Notes: generated by a model from the letters alone, not told the origin. 64,000 nucleotides of DNA from Sphingobacteriales bacterium (GCA_016700115.1 CP064999.1:5637501-5701500), one strand, 5' to 3'; shown: positions 1-9,146, numbered from the stretch's first letter. A program made the numbers and translations.

Positions 1-304
1 TTATCTGAACATCTTTTTTGGTCAGCCTTTTTAATTCATCTTTTACACGGTCAACCTCTCCACCACCTTTTCCAATGATAATACCCGGTCTTGATGTGTG
101 AATGTAAATGGTTACTCTTTTAAGAGTGCGCTCGATTACAATTCTTGCAATACCGCCTTTAGCGATACGCGCATTCAGATATTGTCTGATTTGCTCGTCT
201 TCGCGTAGTTTTTCCGGAAAAGTAGAGGGGGGTGAAAACCAATTGGAATCCCAACCTCTGATGTATCCTAACCTATGTGATATTGGGTTTACTTTCTGTC
301 CCAT
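1..304 (-). CDS. rpsC: 30S ribosomal protein S3, N-terminal part (cut by window edge)
   Basis: About 101 N-terminal residues are visible; the rest lies beyond base 1. The reading begins MGQKVNPISHRLGYIRGWDS, the usual S3 start, and reaches the KH-domain GxxG loop (PGIIIGKGGGEV), which contacts RNA in the 30S head near the mRNA entry. It follows rplV by 38 bp as the most distal visible gene of the leftward operon. The incompleteness is due only to the window boundary. Confidence 0.95.
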   Translation of the reverse strand, partial: MGQKVNPISHRLGYIRGWDSNWFSPPSTFPEKLREDEQIRQYLNARIAKGGIARIVIERTLKRVTIYIHTSRPGIIIGKGGGEVDRVKDELKRLTKKDVQI

Positions 305-342
305 AAATTTGTTTATTTCTTAGATGCCGGTTTAAGCCTGAA

Positions 343-693
343 TTAATTTTTAACGGTTTCTGCGTCCAAAACGATAGTAATATGGTTGGAACGTTTGCGA
401 ATTCGGTGTGCACGACCATGCGGAGCCGGTCGAAATCTTTTTATCATTCGGCCACTGTCAACCATAATTCGTTTTACATACAGCGAGCCTTCCTCAAGGC
501 CTGCGTCGGAATTGTTTTGTCGGTTAGCAATTGCCGATAGCAACAACTGTGTCAGAGGTTTTGAGGCAACTTGCTTAGAAAATTTAAGCAATTTCAACGC
601 ATCTTCCACTTTTTTACCCCTGATCACATCAGCCAGAAGTCTCATCTTCCGGGGAGAGGTAGGATAATTTTTCAAACTTGCATTCGTTTCCAT
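343..693 (-). CDS. rplV: 50S ribosomal protein L22
   Basis: 116 residues, a normal length for L22. The protein opens with the YPTSPRKMRLLADVIRGKK segment and ends with the extended hairpin region RPAPHGRAHRIRKRSNHITI, which lines the peptide exit tunnel. L22 binds 23S rRNA early in 50S assembly and is a site of macrolide-resistance mutations; no unusual tunnel-loop insertion is visible. It lies between rpsS (51 bp gap) and rpsC (38 bp gap) in the conserved S10 order. Confidence 0.96.
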   Translation of the reverse strand: METNASLKNYPTSPRKMRLLADVIRGKKVEDALKLLKFSKQVASKPLTQLLLSAIANRQNNSDAGLEEGSLYVKRIMVDSGRMIKRFRPAPHGRAHRIRKRSNHITIVLDAETVKN

Positions 694-744
694 GTGCCAG
701 CTATAGTTTATTCGCTTTTACTTAAATAATTTTAAACAATTTGC

Positions 745-1011
745 CTATTTCTTTTTGGCAGCATGTCCTTTAAAGTTACGGGTCGGGGCAAACTCACCCA
801 ATTTATGCCCTACCATATTTTCCGTTACATACACAGGGATAAATTTGTTTCCATTGTGTACGGTAAATGTCAGACCTACGCAATCAGGAATAATCATTGA
901 TGCACGAGACCAGGTCTTAATGACCGACTTTTTCTTGCCAACATTTGCTGCTTCAATTTTTTTGAGCAGTTTATGGTGAATATAAGGTCCTTTTTTTAAG
1001 GAGCGAGCCAT
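745..1011 (-). CDS. rpsS: 30S ribosomal protein S19
   Basis: 88 residues, normal for S19, starting MARSLKKGPYIHHKLLKK and containing the typical VYVTENMVGHKLGEFAPTR stretch near the C-terminus. S19 sits in the 30S head and pairs with S13 near the A-site finger. It begins 2 bp after the rplB stop, so tight translational coupling is likely. The lysine-rich C-terminal tail (HAAKKK) is usual. Confidence 0.96.
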   Translation of the reverse strand: MARSLKKGPYIHHKLLKKIEAANVGKKKSVIKTWSRASMIIPDCVGLTFTVHNGNKFIPVYVTENMVGHKLGEFAPTRNFKGHAAKKK

Positions 1012-1013
1012 AA

Positions 1014-1850
1014 CTATTTACTTTTCTTTCTATTGTTAATAATTAGTCTGGAAGACGGTTTGTTTCTGTTTCTGGTTTTTTGCCCTTTGGCATACAAGCC
1101 TGTGCGTGAGCGGGGGTGACCTCCTGAAGCACGACCTTCTCCACCACCCATTGGGTGATCTACCGGGTTCATGGCAACTCCCCGTACTCTTGGACGAATA
1201 CCAAGCCATCTTTTGCGGCCGGCTTTACCAAGTCTTTCAAGGTTGTGGTCTGAATTTGAAACAGTTCCTATAGTCGCAACACATTCAAGCAATACCATGC
1301 GGGTTTCGCCTGAAGGCAATTTCAAAATGGCATATCTTCCGTCTTTAGCTGCCAATTGTGCATAAGTTCCGGCACTTCTTGCCATAACACCACCTCTACC
1401 GGGTGTTAACTCAACATTATGGATAACAGTTCCCAAAGGTATGTACCGCAATTTGAGAGAGTTTCCAACATCGGGTGAAATATCGGCTCCATCGCCGGAG
1501 ACAACAGTTTGCCCAACTTTTAAACCTTCGGGAGCCAATATATATCTTTTTTCTCCATCAACATAAAACAACAAGGCAATAAATGCACTTCTGTTCGGAT
1601 CGTATTCGATGGAATTTACTTTTGCAGGCACGTTGTTTTTATCGCGCTTAAAATCAATAAAGCGGTAACGTTTTTTGTGTCCCCCTCCTTTTTGTCTTAC
1701 CGACATCCGCCCTTGATTGTTTCTTCCTCCCGATTTAGAAATACCGGTTACCAAACTTTTTTCCGGTTTATCAACCGTCAGCTCGGTAAAAGTATTGGCT
1801 ATTCTGAAACGAGAGCCGGGGGTAATGGGATTTAATTTTTTAGTTGCCAT
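1014..1850 (-). CDS. rplB: 50S ribosomal protein L2
   Basis: 278 residues, normal size. It carries the GRNNQGRMSVRQKGGGHKK N-terminal region and the conserved NPVDHPMGGGEGRASGGHPR segment around residue 225, whose histidine lies close to the peptidyl-transferase centre. L2 is needed for subunit joining and peptidyl-transferase integrity. It follows rplW by 64 bp and precedes rpsS by 2 bp, in standard S10-operon order. Confidence 0.97.
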   Translation of the reverse strand: MATKKLNPITPGSRFRIANTFTELTVDKPEKSLVTGISKSGGRNNQGRMSVRQKGGGHKKRYRFIDFKRDKNNVPAKVNSIEYDPNRSAFIALLFYVDGEKRYILAPEGLKVGQTVVSGDGADISPDVGNSLKLRYIPLGTVIHNVELTPGRGGVMARSAGTYAQLAAKDGRYAILKLPSGETRMVLLECVATIGTVSNSDHNLERLGKAGRKRWLGIRPRVRGVAMNPVDHPMGGGEGRASGGHPRSRTGLYAKGQKTRNRNKPSSRLIINNRKKSK

Positions 1851-1914
1851 AGTACAAATAGGATAGTTATCGGTTATCCTGAAACCTTATTTTTTAGCTT
1901 GTTATTTTAGTAGC

Positions 1915-2211
1915 TTAAATTTCAGCGTAAAAATCAATTGTGTCTGAAGAAGCAAGGGTGATAAAAGCTTTTTTGACAGATTTGGTTCTTCCTTCAACGA
2001 CCCCTTTTTTGGTAAAGCGCGAGCGAACCCTGGTTGGAGAAATGACGGTATTGACTTCTACCACTGTAACTCCATACATAGCTTCAATTGCTTTACGTAT
2101 TTCTATTTTGTTGGCCTTTTTATCAACGACAAAGCAATATTTGTTTTGTTTGTCGGTGAGTTTTGCCGTTTTTTCTGTAACCAAAGGTTTAATCAATATA
2201 TCTCGCGACAT
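1915..2211 (-). CDS. rplW: 50S ribosomal protein L23
   Basis: 98 residues, starting MSRDILIKPLVTEKTAKL and containing the NKIEIRKAIEAMYGVTV core typical of L23/L25 proteins. L23 lies at the tunnel exit and is the docking site for trigger factor and SRP. It lies between rplD (31 bp gap) and rplB (64 bp gap). The C-terminal FTKKGVVEGRTKSVKKAFITL region is ordinary; nothing odd is visible. Confidence 0.95.
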   Translation of the reverse strand: MSRDILIKPLVTEKTAKLTDKQNKYCFVVDKKANKIEIRKAIEAMYGVTVVEVNTVISPTRVRSRFTKKGVVEGRTKSVKKAFITLASSDTIDFYAEI

Positions 2212-2242
2212 GACTTAAATAGTTTAGCCCTTTATCAGGATG

Positions 2243-2869
2243 TTAATTTTCAGAACCGGTAAATGACTTAGCCGCACTTTCGGTTAAGATTAATGTGTTG
2301 GTATTCAAAATAGAATAAGTATTGAGTAATTTAGCTGTAGCAATCTTGGCGTTTGGAATATTGCGCAAAGACAGGTGAACATTTTTAGCTACATTGTTCA
2401 ACACTAACAATGTTTTTTTACTGCCAAGCCCTAAAGAATCAAGAACTTTTACATACTCTTTTGTCCGTGGTTGCGCAAAATCAAAGTCTTCAACAATCAC
2501 AATTCTATTGTCTTGTGCAAGAACTGACAGTGCAGAATTTCTGGCTAAGGATTTAACCTTTTTATTCAATTTAAAGCTATAGTCCCGGGGACGAGGTCCG
2601 AAAATTGTTCCTCCTCCTTTAAACATCGGATTTTTTAAACTTCCTGCTCGAGCACCTCCGGTACCTTTCTGGCGTTTGATTTTGCGGGTAGAACGGGAAA
2701 CTTCCCATTTTTCTTTGGTTTTGTGCGTTCCCTGACGTTGAGCTGCCAAATATTGTTTTACCGAAAGGTACATAACATGCTCGTTTGGCTCTAAGCCAAA
2801 AACCTCATCCGGCAATTCGACCGTTCTACCGGTATCTTGTCCGTTTATATTTAAAATATTGCGTACCAT
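2243..2869 (-). CDS. rplD: 50S ribosomal protein L4
   Basis: 208 residues. The internal loop region KRQKGTGGARAGSLKNPMF (about residues 68-86) is the extension of L4 that lines the exit tunnel, followed by GPRPRDYSFKLNKKVKSLA. L4 binds 23S rRNA; in enterobacteria it also represses the S10 operon, and I see no comparable leader structure that would show this here. It starts 6 bp after the rplC stop. Confidence 0.95.
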   Translation of the reverse strand: MVRNILNINGQDTGRTVELPDEVFGLEPNEHVMYLSVKQYLAAQRQGTHKTKEKWEVSRSTRKIKRQKGTGGARAGSLKNPMFKGGGTIFGPRPRDYSFKLNKKVKSLARNSALSVLAQDNRIVIVEDFDFAQPRTKEYVKVLDSLGLGSKKTLLVLNNVAKNVHLSLRNIPNAKIATAKLLNTYSILNTNTLILTESAAKSFTGSEN

Positions 2870-2875
2870 ATAGTC

Positions 2876-3496
2876 CTATTTCACTTCAATGATTATGTAT
2901 GAACCTTTAGCGCCGGGTACAGCACCGCCCACTAACACTAAGTTTTTATCTTCTAAAATTTTAACCAGCTTCAAATTATTGACTTTTACGCGGTCAGATC
3001 CCATTCTTCCTGCCATTCTTATTCCCTTGAATACGCGGGAAGGATATGAAGCTGAACCAATAGAACCTGCAGCTCTTAACCGGTTATGCTGACCATGTGT
3101 CTGTCCGCCAACTCCACTGAAACCATGTCGTTTTACAACACCCTGAAATCCTTTACCTTTAGAGGTGCCAACAACAGTTATTTTTTTAACGCCATTGAGC
3201 ATACTGACATCAAATGTGTCGCCTAAATTGGCCGGAACATCAAAGTTTCTGAATTCTTTTACCAAACGCTTCGGAGTAACACCTGCTTTTTTGAAGTGTC
3301 CCTTTAATGGGGCTGAGGTGTTTTTCTCTTTTTTATCGTCAAAACCAAGTTGCACAGAATTATAACCGTCTGTTTCAACAGTTTTTACCTGAGTAACATA
3401 GCAGGGCCCTACTTCGAGAACCGTACATTGAACCTGCTTTCCTGAATCATCAAAAAAGCTGGTCATCCCTATTTTTTTGCCAATCAGACCTTTCAT
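2876..3496 (-). CDS. rplC: 50S ribosomal protein L3
   Basis: 206 residues, starting MKGLIGKKIGMTSFFDDSGK, with the extension GVVKRHGFSGVGGQTHGQHN that reaches toward the peptidyl-transferase centre and carries the glutamine methylated in some bacteria. The C-terminus VLVGGAVPGAKGSYIIIE is typical. It lies between rpsJ (6 bp gap) and rplD (6 bp gap). Length and motifs are normal. Confidence 0.96.
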   Translation of the reverse strand: MKGLIGKKIGMTSFFDDSGKQVQCTVLEVGPCYVTQVKTVETDGYNSVQLGFDDKKEKNTSAPLKGHFKKAGVTPKRLVKEFRNFDVPANLGDTFDVSMLNGVKKITVVGTSKGKGFQGVVKRHGFSGVGGQTHGQHNRLRAAGSIGSASYPSRVFKGIRMAGRMGSDRVKVNNLKLVKILEDKNLVLVGGAVPGAKGSYIIIEVK

Positions 3497-3502
3497 GGTA
3501 TT

Positions 3503-3811
3503 TTACACTTTAATTTCAACGTCAACGCCGCTAGGCAATTCTAATTTCATCAGCGCATCAATAGTTTTAGGAGTTGAACTGTAAATATCAAGCAATCGCT
3601 TGTAAGTACACAACTCAAACTGCTCACGCGCTTTCTTATCAACGTGAGGGGATCGTAGAACCGTAAATATCTTTTTCTCTGTGGGCAGAGGAATTGGTCC
3701 CGATACCGCAGCACCGGTAGAACGCACGGTTTTAACAATTTTTGCCGAAGACTTGTCTATTAAGTTGTGGTCATAAGATTTCAACTTAATCCTGATTCTT
3801 TGTGTTGTCAT
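3503..3811 (-). CDS. rpsJ: 30S ribosomal protein S10
   Basis: 102 residues, starting MTTQRIRIKLKSYDHNLIDK, with the conserved GPIPLPTEKKIFTVLRSPHV loop. S10 sits in the 30S head and, with NusB, forms the boxA-binding antitermination pair; a nusB gene is elsewhere in this window at 59314-60267. Its start overlaps the fusA stop by 4 bp, indicating translational coupling across the junction of the str and S10 operons, which are merged here without tuf. Confidence 0.97.
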   Translation of the reverse strand: MTTQRIRIKLKSYDHNLIDKSSAKIVKTVRSTGAAVSGPIPLPTEKKIFTVLRSPHVDKKAREQFELCTYKRLLDIYSSTPKTIDALMKLELPSGVDVEIKV

Positions 3812-5937
3812 TCTAATTCAACTTTTACATTACCTTTAGCCTTTGCAATTACTTCTTCGGCGATAGATGCCGGTGCAGGGGCGAAATGCGAAAACTCCAT
3901 ACTCGAAGTCGCACGTCCCGATGTTATTGTACGCAACGAAGTTACATAGCCAAACATTTCCGACAACGGAACTTTAGCTTTGATTACCTGTGCATTGTTT
4001 TTCATGTCAATACCCTCCATAATACCACGACGACGGTTCAGGTCCCCCATCACATCACCGGTATATTCATCTGGAGTTACTACTTCTAATTTCATAATTG
4101 GCTCCAATATCTGTGCTCCGGCTTGCTTAGTAGCCGTTCTGAAAGCCAGTTTCGCCGCCATTTCGAATGAAAAAGCATCAGAGTCAACCGCATGGAAACC
4201 TCCGTCATATAAACGAACACAAAGCGATTCCATCTGATACCCTGCCAAAGGTCCGTTCTTCATTGCGAGTTCAAATCCTTTCTGTACGGAAGGGATAAAC
4301 TCACGAGGAATAGATCCTCCGACAATTTCGTTAAGGAACTGAAGTCCGGGTTTAATTTCACCGGTTTCAGCATCCGGTTTTGCAGGCATTACTTCCAAAG
4401 ATATTTTTGCGTATTTACCTCTACCACCGGTTTGTTTTTTATACACTTCTGTATGGTCATAACTGCGGGTAATCGCTTCTTTATAGTTTACCTGAGGTGC
4501 GCCCTGATTACATTCTACTTTAAATTCGCGTCTGAGGCGGTCAACAATGATTTCAAGGTGCAATTCACCCATTCCGCTGATAACGGTCTGTCCGGTTTCT
4601 TCGTCATACCGCACTTTAAAGGTGGGATCTTCTTCAGCAAGTTTTGAAAGTCCGTTCCCAAGTTTATCAATATCTTTTTGAGTTTTTGGCTCAATTGCCA
4701 ATGAAATTACGGGCTCAGGGAAATTCATGCTTTCGAGCACAATCGGATGCTCAGGGCTGCAAATTGTATCTCCTGTTTTCACGTCTTTAAAACCGACCCC
4801 TGCTCCAATATCGCCACATTCTACGGCTTCAATCGGATTTTGCTTATTGGCATGCATCTGATAAATTCGGGAAACACGGTCTTTTTTTCCGGTTCTTGTA
4901 TTTAAAACCTGTCCACCAGCTTCCAAACGTCCGGAATAGACCCGGAAGAATGTCAAACGACCCACATAAGGATCGGTTGCAATTTTGAATGCTAAGGCTG
5001 CGAAAGGCTCTTTTACATCAACTTTGCGGGTAGTTGGTTCGTCTGTATCAGGGTTCATGCCTTCGATAGCAGGTTTGTCTAATGGCGAAGGCAAAAACTT
5101 GATAACACCATCCAACATAGCCTGAACACCTTTGTTTTTGAAAGACGAACCACACATCATTGGAATGATAGACATATCAATAGTCGCCTTGCGAATGGCA
5201 TTGTTGATTTCGTCTTCAGTAATTGAATCCGGATCATCGAAAAACTTTTCGAGAATCCCATCATCATAGTCAGCAACAGCTTCCAACATCTTTTGACGGT
5301 AATCGGCAACCACCTCTTCGAGGTCTTCCGGAATAGGGATTACTTTATACGTCATTCCCTGGGTATCATCATCCCAAATAATGGCTTCGTTGCGAATAAG
5401 GTTAACCACCCCTCTGAAAGTTTCTTCTGCACCAATCGGAATTTGAATGGGAATCGGATTAGCACCCAATACTTCACGAACCTGTTTGACCACTTCGAGG
5501 AAGTCTGCTCCGGTTCTGTCCATTTTGTTTACAAAGCCAATTCTAGGTACATTATATCGGTTGGCCTGACGCCAAACTGTTTCAGACTGAGGTTCAACAC
5601 CACCAACGGCGCAAAACAAAGCAACCACCCCATCCAGTACACGCAAAGATCGCTCTACTTCAACAGTAAAATCTACGTGGCCGGGTGTATCAATAATATT
5701 GATTTGATAGTCCTGATCTTGAAATTTCCATGCTGTACGAGTAGCAGCCGAGGTAATCGTAATACCGCGTTCCTGCTCTTGCTCCATCCAGTCCATTGTA
5801 GCACCACCTTCATGCACTTCTCCCATTTTGTGAATAATACCCGTGTAATAGAGTATTCTTTCCGTTGTGGTCGTTTTACCTGCATCAATATGCGCTGCAA
5901 TTCCGATGTTTCTCGTATATCTTAAATCTCGTGCCAT
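3808..5937 (-). CDS. fusA: Translation elongation factor G
   Basis: 709 residues, full-length EF-G, which drives GTP-dependent translocation and, with RRF, ribosome recycling. Visible GTPase motifs are AHIDAGKTTTTERIL (G1, residues 15-29), DTPGHVDF (G3, around 85) and NKMDRTGAD (G4, around 140). The domain II, III and IV signatures follow, including GMGELHLEIIVDRL and the C-terminal ISGRATSSMEFSHFAPAP-like region. It lies between rpsG (55 bp gap) and rpsJ (4 bp overlap). The protein is EF-G1-like in length and has no insertion. Confidence 0.97.
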   Translation of the reverse strand: MARDLRYTRNIGIAAHIDAGKTTTTERILYYTGIIHKMGEVHEGGATMDWMEQEQERGITITSAATRTAWKFQDQDYQINIIDTPGHVDFTVEVERSLRVLDGVVALFCAVGGVEPQSETVWRQANRYNVPRIGFVNKMDRTGADFLEVVKQVREVLGANPIPIQIPIGAEETFRGVVNLIRNEAIIWDDDTQGMTYKVIPIPEDLEEVVADYRQKMLEAVADYDDGILEKFFDDPDSITEDEINNAIRKATIDMSIIPMMCGSSFKNKGVQAMLDGVIKFLPSPLDKPAIEGMNPDTDEPTTRKVDVKEPFAALAFKIATDPYVGRLTFFRVYSGRLEAGGQVLNTRTGKKDRVSRIYQMHANKQNPIEAVECGDIGAGVGFKDVKTGDTICSPEHPIVLESMNFPEPVISLAIEPKTQKDIDKLGNGLSKLAEEDPTFKVRYDEETGQTVISGMGELHLEIIVDRLRREFKVECNQGAPQVNYKEAITRSYDHTEVYKKQTGGRGKYAKISLEVMPAKPDAETGEIKPGLQFLNEIVGGSIPREFIPSVQKGFELAMKNGPLAGYQMESLCVRLYDGGFHAVDSDAFSFEMAAKLAFRTATKQAGAQILEPIMKLEVVTPDEYTGDVMGDLNRRRGIMEGIDMKNNAQVIKAKVPLSEMFGYVTSLRTITSGRATSSMEFSHFAPAPASIAEEVIAKAKGNVKVELE

Positions 5938-5992
5938 TTTACTAATCTGTTAGTCAAAAATCAAAAAATATTTATAACTATTATTATTTCTG

Positions 5993-6460
5993 TTAAACTC
6001 TGAAGTGCGCAAAAGCTTTGTTTGCCTCAGCCATACGATGTGTTTCATCTTTCTTTTTAACAGATGCGCCTTCGTTTTTAGATGCAGCGACAATTTCAGA
6101 GGCTAATTTGTGAGCCATAGATTTGCCGGTGCGTTTTCTGGAATAGGTAATCAACCATTTCATACCTACAGATACTCGTCTTTCAGGCCTGATTTCGCTG
6201 GGAATCTGGAATGTTGCTCCACCTATACGGCGGCTTCGAACCTCGACAGAAGGCATAATATTGTTTAATGCTTTCTTCCACAATTCGTAACCGTTTTCCT
6301 GAGACATCCCTTCAGCCATTTCTACTGCATCGTAAAAAATTTTATAAGAGACACTTTTTTTGCCTTCCCACATCATCATATTTACGAACCGCGTTACCTG
6401 AGTATCGTTGAACTTAGGATCCGGCAGAAGTATTCTCTTTTTTGGTTTTGCCTTGCGCAT
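5993..6460 (-). CDS. rpsG: 30S ribosomal protein S7
   Basis: 155 residues, starting MRKAKPKKRILLPDPKFNDT and containing VEVRSRRIGGATFQIP, the conserved 16S rRNA-binding segment. S7 nucleates assembly of the 30S head. It lies 44 bp downstream of rpsL and 55 bp upstream of fusA in standard str-operon order. The C-terminus EANKAFAHFRV is complete. Confidence 0.96.
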   Translation of the reverse strand: MRKAKPKKRILLPDPKFNDTQVTRFVNMMMWEGKKSVSYKIFYDAVEMAEGMSQENGYELWKKALNNIMPSVEVRSRRIGGATFQIPSEIRPERRVSVGMKWLITYSRKRTGKSMAHKLASEIVAASKNEGASVKKKDETHRMAEANKAFAHFRV

Positions 6461-6504
6461 ATCGTTTCTATCTCTGTTTATTGATGGATTTACTTAAACC
6501 TGTT

Positions 6505-6921
6505 TTATTTTTTCTTTCCGCCTTTAGCCGGTGCTGCTGCAACTGCTCCTTTTTTAGGACGTTTAGCGCCATACTTTGAACGACCTTGTCTTCTTTTGTC
6601 CACTCCTCCGGTATCTAAGGTGCCCCTTACAATATGATAACGAACTCCGGGAAGGTCTTTTACCCTGCCTCCGCGGATAAGGACAATCGAGTGTTCCTGC
6701 AAATTATGTCCTTCGCCGGGAATATATGCAATCACCTCAATTTGATTGGTAAGACGAACTTTGGCAACTTTGCGAAGTGCTGAATTCGGCTTTTTAGGAG
6801 TGGTCGTATATACTCTCGTACAAACACCCCTTCTTTGTGGGCATTTATCCAAAGCTCTGGATTTACTTACCGAAACAATCGGCTCCCTTCCGTTTCTAAT
6901 CAACTGTTGTATTGTAGGCAT
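6505..6921 (-). CDS. rpsL: 30S ribosomal protein S12
   Basis: 138 residues. The accuracy-centre loops TTPKKPNSALRK and GGRVKDLPGVRYH are present. Lys43 and Lys88, the usual streptomycin-resistance positions, have the wild-type lysine, and Asp89, the site of beta-methylthiolation in many bacteria, is present. The tail after the SKYGAKRPKK end is extended with Ala/Gly/Lys (GAVAAAPAKGGKKK), a mild lineage-specific extension. It is the first gene of the leftward operon, about 170 bp below a clear promoter. Confidence 0.97.
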   Translation of the reverse strand: MPTIQQLIRNGREPIVSVSKSRALDKCPQRRGVCTRVYTTTPKKPNSALRKVAKVRLTNQIEVIAYIPGEGHNLQEHSIVLIRGGRVKDLPGVRYHIVRGTLDTGGVDKRRQGRSKYGAKRPKKGAVAAAPAKGGKKK

Positions 6922-7281
6922 GTGTAACCCTTAATTTTAAAGTCGTTCAATTTTGCGAAAGCTCTAACACCTTCGCGACGTTTTAGTATATAAATTCTGT
7001 TTCTGTTTTTTTCGCCCAATTAAATGGCATCTGTTCTCAGGTTTTCACCACTTAAAAGTGAAAAAAAGTTAAGAAAGATGCCTTCAAGAAAAGCGAGTGC
7101 AAAGATACGCATTTAAAATGTGCTATTCCAACTTTTTTTGTAAAAAAATACAAAATTTTGGTTGGCATTTTAAAACTATAAACTCAGTTGCACAAACATA
7201 TTCTCAATCTCCTCAGACATTCAGTTTTCATGGTTTAACTTAGCATGTTCACCGAATACCTTATTATATATATAGCGTGTT
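6922..7281. other. Intergenic region upstream of the ribosomal operon
   Basis: This 360 bp gap holds the rpsL promoter at 7100-7132 and an untranslated leader of about 170 nt. A small hairpin-prone stretch (TTTTCACCACTTAAAAGTGAAAA) around 7038-7060 lies in the leader; no known riboswitch or ribosomal-protein binding structure was recognised. No ORF here looks genuine. Confidence 0.6.
7100..7132 (-). promoter_or_regulatory. Promoter for the rpsL-rpsC ribosomal operon
   Basis: Read on the minus strand, TATCTTTG (7107-7100) matches the Bacteroidota -7 consensus TAnnTTTG exactly. A GTTG element lies 21 bp further upstream (7132-7129), near the usual -33 position. The start of transcription would fall near 7093. 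The position immediately upstream of the highly expressed operon supports the call. Confidence 0.7.
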
Positions 7282-7701
7282 TTAAAAACACTCTAATGAA
7301 CTGAAAAAGAAGTTGGATTCAATCACCGCATTTTCATCTGAATCAGAACCGTGTACTGCATTTTCACCAACATTGGTACCATAAAGGTTTCTGATAGTTC
7401 CTGCTTCTGCTTTTGACGGGTCAGTACTTCCTATCAATGTTCTGAATGATTCAACGGCATTGTTTTTTTCTAAAACCAAAGCTACAATAGGTCCTGAAGA
7501 CATAAAAGACACTAATTCACCATAAAAAGGGCGTTCTTTATGAACAGCATAAAATTCACCGGCTTTTTCATTGGTTAGCTTCGTGTATTTCATTGCGACA
7601 ATTCGAAATCCTGCAGCATTCATTTGTGCTAAAATTGCACCTGCATGATTGCTTTTAACTGCATCCGGCTTAATCATTGAAAATGTTCTGTTGCCCGTCA
7701 T
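7282..7701 (-). CDS. ndk: Nucleoside-diphosphate kinase
   Basis: 139 residues, the common bacterial size. NDK transfers the gamma phosphate of ATP to nucleoside diphosphates through a phospho-histidine. The N-terminal FSMIKPDAVKSNHAGAI motif and the active-site NAVHGSDS (His117) are intact. It stands alone between the ribosomal operon and the divergent nrnA-like gene, cytosolic and without signal peptide. The C-terminus SNFFFSSLECF is ordinary. Confidence 0.96.
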   Translation of the reverse strand: MTGNRTFSMIKPDAVKSNHAGAILAQMNAAGFRIVAMKYTKLTNEKAGEFYAVHKERPFYGELVSFMSSGPIVALVLEKNNAVESFRTLIGSTDPSKAEAGTIRNLYGTNVGENAVHGSDSDENAVIESNFFFSSLECF

Positions 7702-7771
7702 TTCAGCTTTTTTTATTCGTTTTACTTTTTAATTGAAGAAAAAATTGGAAGTTTTTCTCCGAACAGGGCTG

Positions 7772-7779
7772 CAAAGGTA
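7772..7779 (-). promoter_or_regulatory. Candidate -7 element for ndk
   Basis: The minus strand reads TACCTTTG followed by C, a perfect match to the Bacteroidota -7 consensus TAnnTTTG, about 71 bp upstream of the ndk start. No clear TTTG element is seen at the -33 distance, so the call rests on the -7 box and position. Confidence 0.45.
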
Positions 7780-7934
7780 TAAAAGAATCCGTTCTGTTAA
7801 TCAGATATTTTTTCATTTTTTTTAAGAGTTTATTAAAAAATCAGAACTTTGCCTTTGAAACCTCCATCTTTACAACCCTTTATCTTATTTATCCGGTTGT
7901 ATCCCTTTTTATAAATCAATCCTAACTTACTGAC

Positions 7935-8954
7935 ATGATCGAAATACAACAGATAAATGATTTATTAAACTCCCCTAAAAATATTGTCATCGTAACACAT
8001 ACCGGCCCTGATGGCGATGCCATAGGTTCTTCAATGGGGATGTATCACTTTTTGAACAACTTTGGTCATCAGGTTAAAGTTATCGTACCTAATGCTCCTC
8101 CTTCTTTTTTATCTTTTTTGACCCAAGCAGATGCTGTTTTGAATTTTGAGGAAAATGAAGAAGCTGGTGCTAATCTGATAAGTAGCGCGGACTTGTTATT
8201 TGTGTTGGATTTTAACACTGCATCGCGCGCTAAGGGAATGGATACATTATTGACCAATTCTGCAGCAGTCAAATTGATGATTGATCATCATCTGCTGCCA
8301 GACTTTCCTGCCGATTTCTCAATTTGTGATTCCAAGGCAAGCTCTACCGCCGAGCTTGTGTACCGGTTCATTTCGTTGTTGGGCAAGAGAGATTTCATTG
8401 GCAAATCTATTGCTGATGGTTTATATACCGGAATTTGTGCCGACACAGGCAGGTTTAAGTACAATATCACTCCGGAGGCTTTTAAGATTGCCGCTTTTTT
8501 AATGGAACAAGGAGCAGATATCGAATTCATTAATGAACAAATTTTTGACAGTTTTACTGAAAACAGACTGAGATTTTTGGGGTATTGCATCACCCAAAAA
8601 CTAAAAGTTTTTCCCGAATTCAGTACTGCAATTATATCAGTTACCAATGAGGACATGGAGCTTTTTCAGTATAAATCCGGAGACATGGAGGGCATTGTAA
8701 ACTATCCGCTTAGTATTAGTTCGGTCAGATTTAGCGCTTTGGTCAAAGAAGACAAAGATGTAACACGTTTGTCCCTCCGCTCAAAAGGTGATTTTCCGGT
8801 CAACGAGTTTGCAGCAAAATTTTTTAACGGTGGTGGGCATAAAAATGCGGCAGGAGGATCTTCAACCCTTTCGGTCGAAGAAACGGTCAATAAAATTATT
8901 GAAAAACTACCCTTCTATACCGATGAACTCTCTCCCACCCTTTTTGCCGTTTAA
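7935..8954 (+). CDS. nrnA: DHH-family phosphoesterase, NrnA-like oligoribonuclease / pAp phosphatase
   Basis: 339 residues. The DHH domain shows THTGPDGDAIGSS (residues 21-33, metal-binding Asp26 and Asp28), VLDFN near 91 and IDHHLLPD near 116. The C-terminal DHHA1 domain has FNGGGHKNAAGG near 298. This layout and length match NrnA, which degrades nanoRNAs from the 3' (or 5') end and hydrolyses 3'-phosphoadenosine 5'-phosphate. Catalytic motifs are intact. It is divergent from ndk; downstream begins the Rhs region. Specific substrate preference is inferred from family only. Confidence 0.88.
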   Translation: MIEIQQINDLLNSPKNIVIVTHTGPDGDAIGSSMGMYHFLNNFGHQVKVIVPNAPPSFLSFLTQADAVLNFEENEEAGANLISSADLLFVLDFNTASRAKGMDTLLTNSAAVKLMIDHHLLPDFPADFSICDSKASSTAELVYRFISLLGKRDFIGKSIADGLYTGICADTGRFKYNITPEAFKIAAFLMEQGADIEFINEQIFDSFTENRLRFLGYCITQKLKVFPEFSTAIISVTNEDMELFQYKSGDMEGIVNYPLSISSVRFSALVKEDKDVTRLSLRSKGDFPVNEFAAKFFNGGGHKNAAGGSSTLSVEETVNKIIEKLPFYTDELSPTLFAV

Positions 8955-9146
8955 GGATTGAGTATTTTTTGTTGCGATGTAAGCAAGATAAAACCCCAGG
9001 TAATATCAAGTTTTCTAATTTAAATTATTGTACTGATAAAACGCCTTTTGTACTCATGTTGGTTTACAATTTAGTAAGTTTAGTCTTGTTTCGTTAAATC
9101 ACATGAAAAATGGATATGCGAACCATAAAAACCCCATTCAGAGAAT

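Noticed and set aside
5293..5925. A 210-codon plus-strand open frame
   Set aside because: It lies wholly inside fusA on the opposite strand. Its composition is that of an antisense shadow, and EF-G is certain.
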